64,000 nt of DNA from Limnephilus marmoratus (lineage: Eukaryota; Arthropoda; Insecta; Trichoptera; Limnephilidae), in the NCBI GenBank assembly GCA_917880885.1, contig OU862909.1, positions 29,756,851-29,820,850 on the forward strand, in the 5' to 3' direction. The notes beneath the pieces are model-generated. The model was not told the origin of the DNA. It saw only the letters and a program-made list of their open reading frames with translations, and made no database searches. This document shows positions 40,658 through 51,727 of this stretch, one piece after another. Numbering within the stretch: the stretch's first letter is position 1; each line of letters opens with the position of its first letter. The position numbers and the translations under genes were made by a program.

Positions 40658-41059
40658 AGACAGGTCCCCATTTAAGAAAGCTGTTTTCACATCAAGGTGA
40701 GTCACATTCAGATTTAATTGCACTGATAATGCAAATAACAATCTAAGCGTTGTATGTCGCACAACAGGGGAAAATGTTTCACTGTAGTCCACCCCATATT
40801 TTTTAGAACACCCTTTAGCCACAAGCCTGGCTCAATACCGGACATTATTTTCAGAATCGCACTTCTTTTATAGGACCCACTTGCACTTCACTATATTTCC
40901 ACTTAAAGGAATATCAACGAGACTCCAAGCGTTGTTGTCTTCAAAACTTTTCAGCTCTTCTTTGATAGCCCGTTCCCAACGCTCCTTTTTTGATCCCTGC
41001 AGTGCTTCTTCTAATGTCATTTCATCACTGAGAGATTTATTATATTTTTCTGTACACAT
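39830..41059 (-). pseudogene. Copia reverse transcriptase, broken by a (TA)n expansion
   Basis: The minus strand from 41,059 gives WERAIKEELKSFEDNNAWSL and KCKWVL, the Copia RT start. Then come KYGVDYSETFSPVVRHTTLR (about 40,790) and LDVKTAFLNGDL with its catalytic Asp. Immediately after LSETIY a (TA)n microsatellite (40,600-40,651) breaks the frame. Beyond it KLNKAIYGLKQSSRVWHKK and a YVDD box (about 40,390, preceded by a stop) are readable, so the catalytic pair survives at DNA level. Several further stops follow. Non-functional. Confidence 0.75.
40600..40651. repeat. (TA)n microsatellite inside Copia RT
   Basis: About 25 TA repeats at a point where the coding sequence already read Ile-Tyr, which may have seeded expansion. 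Confidence 0.9.
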
Positions 41060-41269
41060 AAATCCTTATCTATCGGGTTGTTGTCTCTCTCTTTCTGTAA
41101 ATGTTTTTATTGTGATGTCTGATTGTGAGTCTTTTTCTGACCTCATGGACTCCTCATTGCTCCTATGCCTGCTTATTTCTGGTTTGTCATCTATTACTTC
41201 TATTTCTATCATATTCTCTTCACGTGAGCTGTTTTCTTATATAATGATGACATGACGACTTGTTGTGAT

Positions 41270-41980
41270 TACCTGTGTTAAAGTATTGTGTACTCTGTAT
41301 TCTTTAACATCCTCAGGATAACCGACAAGTATACATTGTTCAGATTTCTTGTCCCACTTACGTCTTTTTTCCTTAGGTATGTGTTTCATGATACTACTAC
41401 CAAAAATTCTTACGTGACCAAGGTTTGGTTTGGAACCTGTCTATAACTCATACGGTGTACGATTATTCAATCCAGTTTTCACAATTCTATTCTGTAAATA
41501 AACAGAAGGGCTCCTTGCCAAGTTTGGCTTCGAACAAAAGACATTTGGCTTTTTCTATGATAGTTCTATTCATACGTTCACAAAGCCATTTTTGTTCGGG
41601 TGTATAAGGATTCGTTTTCTGATGAATAATTCCAGTTTTCTTTAAATAATTATCAAAGTCCTTATTACAAAATTCTCTGCCATTATCACTTCTCAGAATT
41701 TTAATTCTATTTGACGTTGAATTCTCAACCCTTGCTTTATACTCTTTAAATACTGTAAAGCTTCATTCTTATTTTTCAAAAAATAAATATGTGTCATGCG
41801 GCTGTGATCATCAACAAAAATGAGGAAATACCTGGATCCTCCTAGGGATATATTCTCCATCGGACTACAGATGTCATAGTGTACTACATCCAATAGCTCA
41901 GTACTCCTGTTCCCTTCATGAGAAAAAGGCAATTGACTTTGCTTTCCTTTGTATCACACAATACAGTTGGACTTGTTGAT
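41270..41980 (-). pseudogene. Copia integrase remnant
   Basis: The clearest frame (41,693-41,932) reads TELLDVVHYDICSPMENISL and GGSRYFLIFVDDHSRMTHIY, the first part of the Copia integrase core with the first two conserved Asp-containing blocks nearby. Downstream, broken frames down to 41,300 carry the remaining core (NSDNGREFCNKDF-type block near 41,670, split). The zinc-binding HHCC region upstream (41,940-42,110) is only partly readable. Multiple stops. Confidence 0.65.
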
Positions 41981-42142
41981 GTTGGCCTTCTCAGATAGTT
42001 TAACTCCCTCCACAGCATTCTGCATTTTTTTTAAGCTATAACTATTTACATGTCCTAGTCTCCGGTGCCAAATATCTGGAGACTAAGCCACTGCTGCGAC
42101 CAAATAAGTAGAGGTGTTCAATTTATAAACTCCATTCACAAG

Positions 42143-42499
42143 TTAAGCAGTACCCACTAGAGTGTTCTGTTTATTAAGTATTTCACACCCTTTGCTTGTA
42201 AAATGAACCTTATTGCCCTGTTTTATCAATTGACTCACTGACAACAAGTTAGTAGATAACTGGGGAACACATAACACTTTTTCAACGGTTATGTTAAAAT
42301 CGCATTCTTCAGTTGACGTAGTTATGTTTACGTTTTCACAACATTCTACAGGGATTTTATTCTGGCTAGCAACCATTATTTCTTTGGCAAAACCAGAATA
42401 ACACACGTCGATCATCCAATTTTTGTTGCCTGTCGAATGTGAACTGGCCCCAAAATCAACGTACCAATAACTCATGTCAAATGTTCCATTAAAAAACAC
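42143..42499 (-). pseudogene. Copia protease region
   Basis: WYVDFGASSHSTGN carries the aspartic protease site: D-F-G-A-S where D-S-G-A is usual, a Ser-to-Phe change beside the catalytic Asp. ILNKQNTLVGTA and LLSVSQLIKQGNKVHF further on are standard for the linker between protease and integrase. The 118-codon frame overlaps the gag end by 28 bp in another frame. Confidence 0.7.
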
Positions 42500-43290
42500 G
42501 AGTTAGATGTTTTTGAACCTTGCGTATTCTTAGAAGATTTATCCATAATAGTGCACTGATTGCGATAGTGGCCATATTGCTTGCAACCATAATATTTGAC
42601 GTTTGATTTTCCTTTGACAGATGTTGACACTTGTGCATCTCTTCGATCTTTATTAGCCATAGATTGTGGCATAGACTTTATATTCCTTGAACGCTGATTG
42701 GCCTTGATGCGGAAACACGCAAATGCAATATTGACATCACTGTCTTCTTCCATCCAACAACTTTGTTTTAATGGCGTGGGTTGTAATTAGCATATTTGAA
42801 TTTTCGATTGCCATTATCATAGGCACATATCTTTCAGATAAACCAGCTAACATGATAGAACAAATCCATTCGTCGTTTATTCCAAATCCTGTTCCTTGTA
42901 ATTTCTGACCCACTTCTAAATCTGTGTCACATACGACGTCATCGAAGTGCAACTTTCTAATAGAATAGATATGAGATTCCTCAGGAGGCTGATTTTTCTA
43001 CAAAATCCCGAGTCATAAAATAGCACCTTTAGTTAATTCCACAATTCTTTCGATGTTCTGACGTTTTATATATGAACGTAAAGTGCTGGGTCAATAGTCA
43101 AGATCAGCTTTGCTTTTGTCTTCGCATCATCTGCATCTGCTGGCGGCTTATCGGGCTCAGGTTTTATACACAAAACCATTCCTTTCAATACGAGATAATT
43201 CTCAGCAGCGAAGCTCCACTCTCCATAGTTCTGGCGACCCTTAAGTTTAGGGATGCTAACGAGGTAGTTCGAAATAGACGCAATTATCAT
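42472..43290 (-). pseudogene. Copia gag remnant with damaged zinc knuckle
   Basis: It starts at 43,290 (IPKLKGRQNYGEWSFAAENY, the usual Copia gag N-terminus). The frame changes near 43,066 and again at 42,740. The middle frame reads TGFGINDEWICSIMLAGLSE. The nucleocapsid knuckle reads YYGCKQYGHYRNQC (about 42,580), with Tyr replacing the first Cys. Three frames are needed to follow it, so no Gag protein can be made. Confidence 0.7.
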
Positions 43291-43390
43291 TCGCTGACGT
43301 TCACTTTTTGAAACGAAGTCCGTTATAATTCACTTTTTTACTAGAAACACTGTCTTTTTGTAAAACACAGAGATTACTGTACATCAAACA

Positions 43391-44494
43391 TCATCTTGCG
43401 ATTATTTTAAAGATAGAAAAATTATAATTTCTTTTGGTGATTGCATCATTGAAAGAGATGTGGACATGGGTTGTCCCCAAGGTTCTCCCCTTGCACCGGA
43501 TTTCTGGAATATTTTATTCGATGACTCCTCCAGGTTACCCTTACCTGAAGGCACTATTGCGATTGATTACTCAGACGACAAATTGTATTTGGTCTCTGGG
43601 GACAGTAGAAAAGAAGTTGAAAATAAAGCTGAAGAAGGTTTGAAAATGATTCTTAACTGGGGAAGGGAAAACAGACTGACTTTTGCTCCCCATAAGACCG
43701 TGGGTCTCCTTGTGAAAGGCTCCCTCAGTAGAGGTAGAAACCCTTTCATAAAAATGGGAGATACTGCAATCCGTTTTGTAGAGAGTACTAAATATTTAGG
43801 CGTTACATTAGACAGATCGTCCTCGTTCTTGACTCACGTTAAAAGCTTTTCTAGTAAGGCCCAGGCTCTCTTCTTAAAACTGAGAAGAATCTCAACTGCT
43901 GAATGGGGTTTACGTTTCCCTGCGCTCCGTCTATTATACAGATGCGTATATGTGGCACAAGTCTCATATGGTGCCTGTGTATGGGAACATCGACTCGGTA
44001 ATTCACTTATTCATTCAGCGCTTAAGAGGGGCCAGCGAATCCCCTTACTGGCGCTTTCAGGAGCCTACAGAACAGTTTCATCGGATGCTTTGCCAATTTT
44101 GGCTGGCATTTTGCCAATTGATTTAGAAATTAGGGAAGTTTTGACAAAGAAGTGTCTGAAAAGAGGAAGACCTGTAAACCACCTTGGTATTGAATTAATA
44201 CCTGGTGGAGCAGTGCCTCTCCCTGAACTTCTAAAGATGATGAGAATAAAAACGCTGAGTGAATGGCAGATAAGATGGGATAGATCGAATATGGGAAGAT
44301 GGACCTTCTCCTTCTTTCCATCAGTTAAAATCAGAATGAAAGGGGCATATCTTTTAATGGACCACCATATCACCCAATTGCTTTCTGGGCATGGGAAGTT
44401 TAGAGGTAGACTTCACAGACTGGCTCTATCATCCCATCCCAATTGCGCTTGTGGTAATACCGACCAAACAGCCCAACATTTTGTGGCACTGTGA
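43391..44494 (+). pseudogene. R1-clade ORF2, reverse transcriptase second half
   Basis: Open from the insertion junction: DMGCPQGSPLAPDFWNILFD is the R1-type RT motif. It is followed by IDYSDDKLYLVSG, a catalytic box YSDD with the Asp pair present, then KYLGVTLDRSSSFLTH. The C-terminal zinc knuckle starts CACGNTDQTAQH at the end of this frame. The frame then changes, and the final Cys and tail lie in the overlapping frame to 44,657. The first half of RT and the endonuclease are absent. A recent insertion by its intact target duplication, but not autonomous. Confidence 0.8.
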
Positions 44495-44657
44495 GATTTT
44501 GACGGATGCTCGAGACGAAATGATTGATGGTTTACAAGTTATTACGAGACCTGCTTGGAATACAGATCTCGTCTCGAATAAGGTGAACTTTGAGTGCCTG
44601 AAGAAATTCACGAAAGTTTGGGTTGAGAGATGGCCTGTTCTTAGAGTCGCTGAGTAG
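44391..44657 (+). pseudogene. R1-clade ORF2 tail in a shifted frame
   Basis: The shifted frame contains NILWHCEILTDARDEMIDGL, supplying the knuckle's last His-x4-Cys and the usual C-terminal helix region, then VWVERWPVLRVAE and a stop. The frameshift lies about 44,440-44,480. Confidence 0.7.
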
Positions 44658-44659
44658 CT

Positions 44660-45682
44660 GTAAAACAACTTAGGTACCAGGTGTATTTTGCTTCTGAATT
44701 CACGGACACTCTTCATGATTCCTTTACATTTACCGCTTGGATTTAATTGTTATGATTTATGTGTTTTGTGTTACTGTAATATGTTATTTCTTTTATTTTA
44801 TTAACATTTATTTTATTATATATTATGATTTGTGTGTTATATTTTACATTTGCGTTATTATATTATCTTGTTCACTATGTTTTAAAAAATGTATATAATT
44901 GCCTTGCGATTTGTTTTGTTAATAATGACTATACTACCTGTTAATTTATGCCATGTTCCTTGTTTTGTTTTGTTTGTCTTTAACTGTTTCAATGTTTTAC
45001 TGGATGAACTGAACTCAATTTTTTTTCCCTATCCCCATACGGGGGTGTGCTGGACCTTGTCCCTGCTTCATCTTTAGTTACATTACTAATTTTGCAGATC
45101 CTTCTCAAATCATCTGCGCCTCCCCCAATGATATGTGCAGGCTTGAGGCTTGATCAGACGACCTTGACTGTCCTTTGTCCTGCCTCTGACTACCCAACGC
45201 TGAATTTTCTTTTAGTCTTCGGGTATTTTACCCCAAATATTCCCCAACATTCTTTGAGGCTTCATTGAGTGGTTGGCTAAGGGACACGGAAGCTAAGTGT
45301 AGTTTATGATCAGACCGAAAGCCATTCACATTTTTTGTTGGTACTTGCCAATTGATTTGAGATTTATTGTATTACTTATGTTCTCTATTTTATGCAGGTG
45401 CTTGCGGGTTTTTACAGATGCAATGCCGCCTCATGGAGCCTCATGAATGAGTTTTTCTTTTGCCCTGTTTAATTTATCTTTGTCTTACTAACCTATTTTT
45501 TGCATTTTGTTTTTCCTATTAAGCACTTGCATACTGCTTACTAACAACGTATGCATGGACACTGGGGGTCTAGATTCGTTCAAAATAAATAAATGTAGCT
45601 TCGTTTAACAAAAAAAATTAGAATCTAGAAGGAGTAACCATCAGTTACTTATACCAGGGCGGGTAAGAGGTGGATTACCTCC
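44660..45682 (+). other. R1-clade LINE 3' UTR
   Basis: T-rich and non-coding. Only the last ~120 bp (TAGCTTCGTTTAACAAAAAA to the end) are clearly shared with the element at 62,800-62,914. Confidence 0.65.
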
Positions 45683-45750
45683 ACTGTACATCAAACAGAT
45701 AATACTGACAATAAACTCAATAACTGGTAAATTACACGAGTTCCTGGTTC

Positions 45751-45764
45751 CTGGGCCCATAACC
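45751..45764 (-). promoter_or_regulatory. Copia primer-binding site
   Basis: The minus strand GGTTATGGGCCCAG abuts the LTR at 45,765. It resembles the Drosophila copia primer site, which pairs with an internal part of initiator tRNA-Met. Confidence 0.7.
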
Positions 45765-45901
45765 TGTAATAAAACGCAGCTTGTTTCGTGAGAACAGATA
45801 AGAAACTTTATTTGCGTGAATACATAATGACAAAAAGGTTAGCTATAATTATAGGCCACAAGATGGCGCTAGTAGTAATCTTTATTTTGCTATTTCTAAT
45901 A
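45765..45901 (-). repeat. Copia 5' LTR
   Basis: 137 bp, matching 39,351-39,442 over its outer two thirds. Its right edge (CTATTTCTAATA) passes straight into satellite sequence (GATTCGTGAACAGACC). Confidence 0.75.
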
Positions 45902-48775
45902 GATTCGTGAACAGACCATAAAACTTAGAAAGATTCCAAAATTTCAGTCGGTTTGGTGCCATTAGGCCGAAATTATGACCGAGCCCCTGTATTAAAACGT
46001 CCGAACCCAAATGCTTGAACGACCGACCCCAATGGTTAGAACGGTGATTTTTTAACAATTCTTCTTTTGGCAGTTTTTTGGATTAATTTGTGTACAAACC
46101 ATCATTCTTAATTTAAGTCGGTTCGGCACCATAGAGCCAAAATTATGACTGAATTTAATTGATAAAACTTCCGAACCAAAGTGCTAAAGCGGCCGACCCA
46201 AAGTGTTAAAACTATGATTTTTTTTAAATTCTTCTTTTGGTAGTTTTTTGGAATAATTCCATTACAGATCACGATTCTTAGTAAGAATCCAAAATTTCAG
46301 TCGGTTCGGCGCCATAGAGTCCATATTATGACCGAGCCCAAGTGTTAAAACATCCGAACCAAAGTGCTGAAACGACCGACCCCAAGTGTGTAGTAACGGT
46401 GATTTTTTTTAAAATGATTTTTTTCGTAGTTTTTTATATTCGTGCACAGACCATAGATACTTAGCATGATTCCAAAATTACAGTCGGTTCGGTGCCATTA
46501 GGCCGAAATTATGACCGAGCCCCAGTGTTAAAATGTCCCAACCCAAGTGCTAAAGCGGCCGACCCCAAGTGTTAAAACTATGATTTTTTTTTTAAATTCT
46601 TCCTTTGGTAGTTTTTTGGAATAATTCGATTACAGACCATGATTCTTAGTAAGAATCCAAAATTTCAGTAAGTTCGGCGCCATAGAGTCGATATTATGAC
46701 CGAACCCAAGTGTTAAAATATCAGAAATAAAGTGCTAAAACGAGCGACCCCAAGTGTTAAACTGATATTATTTTTCAAATCCTTCTTTTGGTAGTTTTTT
46801 AGAAGAATCCGGTTACAGACCATGATTCTTAGTAGGAATCCAAAATTTTAGTCGGTTGGCGCCAAAGAGTCGAAATTATGACCAAGCCCAAGTGTTAAAA
46901 CATCCGAACTAAAGTGCTAAAACGACAGATCCCAAGTGTTGTAATTGTGATTTTTTTTTGGTAGTTTTTTGGATAAATTCGTGTACCAACCATGATTCTT
47001 AGTAAAAATCCAAAATATCAGTCGGTTTGGCGCCATAGAGCCGAATTATGACCAAGCCCAAGTATTAAAACATCCGAACAAAAGTGCGGAAAACGACCGA
47101 CCCCAAGGGTAAAAACTGTTATTTTTTTTCAAATTCTTCTTTTGGTAGTTTTTTGGAAAAAAATCTGTTAAAGACCATGATTCTTAGTAAGAATCCAAAA
47201 TTTCAGTCGGATCGGCGGCGAACAATCGAAATTATGACCGAGCTCAAGAGTTAAAACATCCGAATAAAGTGCTTAAACGACCGACCCCAAGTGTTGTAAC
47301 TGTAATATCTTAAAATTCTTTTTTTGGCAGTTTTTTGGATATATTCGTGTTCAGACCATGATACCTAGTAAGATTCCAAAATTACAGTCGGTTTGGTGCC
47401 AGTAGGCCGAAATTATGACCGAGCCCCTGTATCGAACCCAAGTGCTTAAACGACCGACCCCAATGGTGAATGGTGAATTTTTTTAACAATTGTACACATA
47501 TTAATCCATTAACTTCTTTTGGCAGTTTTTTTAATTAATTTGTGAACAAATCATGATTCTTAATTTCAGTCGGTTTGGCGCCATAGAGCCGAAATTATGA
47601 CCGAGTTTTAGTGTTAAAAAATCCAAACCCAAGTGCTGAAACGACCAATTCCAAGTGTTAAAACTGTTATTTTTTTCAAATTCTTCTTTTGGTAATTTTT
47701 TGGAATAATTCGGTTACGGATCATGATCCTTAGTAAGAATCCAAAGTTTCAGTCGGTTCGGCGCCATAGAACCGAAATTATGACCAAGCCCAAGTGTTAA
47801 AACATCCGAACTAAAGTGCTAAAACGACAAATCCCAAGTGTTGAAACTGATTTTTTTTTTAAATTCTTCTTTTGGTAGGTTTTTAGAAAAATTCTTTTAC
47901 AGACCATGATTCTTAATAAGAATCCAAAATTTCAGTCGGTTCGGCGCCATAGAGTCGAAATAATGACCGAGCCCAAGTGTTAAAACATCCGAACCAAAGT
48001 GATCAAACGACCGACCCCAACTCTTAAAACTGTTATTTTTTTTTTAATTTTTCTTTTGGTAGATTTTGGAATAATTCGGTTACAGACCATGATTCCTAGT
48101 AGGAATCCAAAATTTCAGTCGGTTCGGCCCCATAGAGCCGATATTATGACCGAGCTCAAGTGTTAAAACATCCGAACCAAAGTGATCAACCGACCGACCC
48201 CAACTCTTAAAACTGTTATTTAAAAAAAAATTTTTTTTTTTTTGTAGGTTTTTGGAATAATTCGGTTACACACCATGATTCCTAGTAAGAATCCAAAATT
48301 TCAGTCGGTTGGCGCCATAGAGTCGAAATTATGACCAAGCTCAAGTGTTAAAGCATCCGAACCAAAGTGATCAAATGACCGACCCCAACTCTTAAAACTG
48401 TTATTTTTTTTTAATTTTTCTTTTTGGTAGATTTTGGAATAATTGGGTTACAGACCATGATTCCTAGTAGGAATCCAAAATTTCAGACGGTTGGCGCCAT
48501 AATGTCGAAATTATGACCGAGCCCACCTGTTAAAACATCCGAACTAAAGTGCTAAAACGACAAATCCCGAGTTTTGTAATTGCAATTTTTTTTTAAATTC
48601 TTCTTTTGATAGTTTTTTTAAATAATACGATTACAGACCATGATTCTTAGTAAGAATCCAATCGGTTGGCGCCATGGAGTCAAAATCATGACCGAGCCCA
48701 AGTGTTAAAACATCCGAACCAAAGTTCTCAAACGACCGATCCCAAGGGTTAAACTGTTATTTTTTTTCAAAATAT
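45902..48775 (+). repeat. 182-bp satellite, block 4, 16 units
   Basis: More regular than block 3: successive ACAGACCATGATTC landmarks average 182 bp apart. Same orientation as the other blocks. Several units have AGTCGAAATTATG instead of AGCCGAAATTATG, which breaks one base pair of the second hairpin. The last unit decays near 48,775. Confidence 0.95.
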
Positions 48776-48956
48776 GTATGTCGTATTTTGTGATTGCCGT
48801 ATGATCCTTCGGAGAGTCGAAATTATTAAAAAAACATTTTTACAGCGGATTTTCACTCAAGATGCCTTCAGATATAAGTAGGTACATCGACTTTGGTTGT
48901 ATGGCCGTATATCCTCTTTGCATACTTACTTGAAGAAAACATCTTCCAAACTTTCA

Positions 48957-49349
48957 GCCGGACCAATTGTCGCCGGACCAATTTTTAATTTGGGAGGCGG
49001 GAATGGGTTTCGCCGTCCCGGGAACCTTCAATGGATAACCAACATCTCTGCCATAGGTCACCCCACGTGGTTCGCTACATTTGGTGATTCGCTCGGACGA
49101 TTCCTCCCACCCCCAAAATCCTTTTCCTTCCCAGAACTATCCTCTCCTTCCTTTCCTTTAAAAAACTCTCCACACAGCATCCCCGAAGATGACATAGGCC
49201 CTGAGGGAAATTATTCTCCTCAGGGCCTCCTGTGTGGAGCTCATGTAAAAAAAAAAATGTCGGCCGGACGAACTGTCGGCCGGACCAACTGTCGCCGGAT
49301 GAACTGTCGCCGGACCAACTGTCGCTGGACCAATTGTCGGGTCACCCTT
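48957..49349. repeat. 15-bp minisatellite split by a family A copy
   Basis: Units of GCCGGACCAACTGTC occur at 48,957-48,990 and again at 49,258-49,349 (about six units, with GACC/GACG/GATG variants). Family A lies between, so it inserted into the array. Confidence 0.75.
48991..49257 (+). mobile_element. family A repeat, copy 4, internally deleted
   Basis: The start (TGGGAGGCGGGAATGGGTTT) and end (CTGTGTGGAGCTCATGTAAA) are intact, but ~170 bp of the centre are missing after TTTGGTGA. The terminal hairpin is best preserved here: CCACACAG..CTGTGTGG and GCCCTGAGG..CCTCAGGGC. Confidence 0.7.
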
Positions 49350-49354
49350 CTGTT

Positions 49355-50600
49355 AAGCGGTCGCAAATTGTTACTACTATTGTAATACTGTACTGTTAAT
49401 ACGATTTCACCAAATCAAAAATTAATAAAACTTGAAACACCTCACTTTTGCCGACACGATGTTATAAATTCAGCCATTTCTTGCAATCCATCTTGCAATC
49501 AATATTACGTAGCCAATCTTGCAATCAATATTACATAGCACATGCACAAAACCCTGAAGGTAAAGTTTGGACATAGGTATTTCATTTAATTAGCTGCAGG
49601 ACTAACATACCAATGCTGCTGCTCCTGGGAAGGCTTACTTTGTTAATTAAATGCCTCGCAGGAAATGTGGATATTTTATACATTTCCCTCGATAACTTTA
49701 ACCACAAAGTAGCCTTTAACTTTTAACAGTGTATGTTGCTATGTGAAACCTTTCAGTTCTACGAATGAAATTACCTATGTTTTTTTGTAGTTTTTTTTGT
49801 CACATTGTATTGTTTTTTGTACTGCTTTTGCAAAATAAATGAATATATTTAAAAATAGGAAATGAGACACCGATACTTTTTTCCAACAAATTGTTTTTTT
49901 TTTGTCAGTATTTTCTTTTCAATTTTATATTTCCGCAAGATCTAGAAAGTCCTGGTTTTGTAAAGCTCAGCTAAGTCAATTTTGTAATGAAATACATTGT
50001 TCTTTTCACAGAAAGAATTCCAATACCCTGTCTTGCCGAATTTATATACAAAGCTCTACAAAAAGCATCGAATCGGACCAGAATATAAGCTCCAATATAG
50101 ACAATACAACGAAAAACGTTTAAAGAGAAACAATCCCTGTAATTCTCGTGATTAAAACCTTGTATTTGACTTGAGATCTTAACATAACTAATCGTATTTA
50201 GATTGTCTTATTATAACGAACTAAATGAATAGTCATCACGCTAATAAAGCTTATTTACTGGCTAAGCACAAATACAGACAGAGAGGAACTACTTTCCCAA
50301 ATCATCTCAAACCTTCTCAAGCCTCATCCAACATCTGCCAACATATTCCAATTGAAGATGCATTTCAACATTTCATCACCCTATTTAAAACTCATTGAAG
50401 ATATGAAAAAAAATTGAAACGTAACCTATTTAACAGATGTTTAAAATTATATTTTTCACCACTTTTAATGACTTTTCAAAGGAGATGATGAAGCTGTATG
50501 ATTATGAGTTGTCCGGTCACCGAAGACGCCATACTACCACTGGCTTCAGGCAATTCGACTTCGAAAGTTGGGACTTGGGATTCATACAAAAAAAATAATT
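49355..50600. other. no gene recognised
   Basis: About 1.2 kb of AT-rich sequence. Short duplicated phrase CTTGCAATCAATATTACRTAGC at 49,493-49,540. No coding domain. Confidence 0.4.
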
Positions 50601-50607
50601 ATAATTT

Positions 50608-51194
50608 TTGGTCAACCTGGTGCTTTTATGCTTAAATGTATCTTTCTTAAACGCACTCTGTATAAATTATATAATTTCTTTTTCCAACACAGCAGTCATA
50701 AAAATGCTCTACTTCACTCTGGTTCGCAGCATTCTCGAAAGTAGATCAGTAATATGGGGACCCGAAGATGCCCTATACGTAAATGATGTTGAAAAGGTGC
50801 AAAAAAGTTCATGCGGTACCTGTACATGCGAGAGTTTGGGTACTACCCTTTGTTGTATCCCTCTGATTTTCTCGAGGGAATGCTGTAACTAAATCGTCTC
50901 GACGTTAGGAGAAAAATTGCAATGGTACTAGTAGCACACAAGCTGCTAAATGGGCAAATTTGTAATCCTGATGTCCTGGAAAGGATTTCAATTTATGTCC
51001 CCGATAACTTCACCAGAGCAAGGCAACACAGACTTTTTACTTTTCCTAGAGGCAGGACCAACCTACCAATGGTTATGCCTCTGGGGAGAATGACCTCACT
51101 ATTAAACCTCTCTTCTGAAATTGACATTTTTCAATCGAACTACAATCATTTCAAGAGCGAAATAAAGGTATTCTTTAGCACCTGTCATTATTAA
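50608..51194 (+). pseudogene. Jockey-like RT C-terminal fragment
   Basis: A first frame (50,608-50,892) reads IKMLYFTLVRSILESRSVIW, followed by NDVEKVQK. A second (50,922-51,194) reads VLVAHKLLNGQICNPDVLER and PDNFTRARQHRLF. This is the order seen after the RT domain of many insect non-LTR polyproteins. A frameshift or stop lies at about 50,890. No catalytic residues remain. The clade cannot be fixed from this portion. Confidence 0.6.
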
Positions 51195-51204
51195 TGTACC
51201 TATA

Positions 51205-51586
51205 CAACGTGTCCGGAAACTCGTAGTGCAAGCGGGAAACTGGTGAATCTACATCACGTAGAGAACCCAAAAAACTTATTTTTTTCGATCTGAGCATTTC
51301 GATTTTAATATTACTACTTTCTATTTTTCAATTTTTTCGGCAACTAAAGGGTTAAAAAAAATTTTTAGCCCGGTTTACCCTTCGATGCATTTTATAAGAC
51401 ATTACACAGCTGAAATCAACCCCCTAGTGAATTTTTTTTTCTAATTAAACCTAAAAAATTCTAACTTTGGACCCGATTTACTCGAAAACGAAAACTCAAA
51501 TCAAAAAAGTTATATCACAAATCGACTCCAAATGTGATGTAGATTTATCAGTTTCCCGCTTGTACTACGAGTTTCCGGACACCGTG
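51205..51586. mobile_element. TIR MITE, 382 bp
   Basis: Terminal inverted repeats of about 50 bp (GTGTCCGGAAACTCGTAGTG and GCGGGAAACTG on the left, their complements on the right) are flanked by TATA on both sides, a TA-type target duplication. No coding. TA targets suggest a Tc1/mariner- or related transposase source. Confidence 0.75.
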
Positions 51587-51727
51587 TATAATTAATTTAT
51601 TACACTATTAACTAAAAATTGTGAAATGTAATTAAATATATATGTTAACTGTTTTTCACAATAAATAAATAAATAATATCAGAGTTTTAATGGATGAGTA
51701 GGTAGAGTGGTAGTTTTACAAATACTT

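Larger units (their letters stand above)
43391..45682 (+). mobile_element. R1-clade LINE, 5'-truncated, inserted in the Copia leader
   Basis: Flanked by the 15-bp direct repeat ACTGTACATCAAACA (43,376-43,390 and 45,683-45,697). It opens in mid-RT and ends with GGAGTAACCATCAGTTACTT, ATACCAGGGCGGG and GATTACCTCC. The same 3' end occurs in the ORF1-only element ending at 62,914. Confidence 0.9.
39351..45901 (-). mobile_element. Copia/Ty1-type LTR retrotransposon, decayed, with nested LINE
   Basis: Reading from the right on the minus strand: 5' LTR, primer site, leader (interrupted by an R1-clade LINE), gag, protease, integrase, RT, RNase H, purine tract, 3' LTR remnant. Integrase before RT defines Copia/Ty1. 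Many frameshifts and stops. The right LTR abuts satellite block 4 directly, so the element probably landed in the satellite. Confidence 0.85.

Noticed and set aside
32580..48775. CRISPR-like regular repeats
   Set aside because: The whole unit is repeated, with no unique spacers, in eukaryotic transposon-rich DNA.
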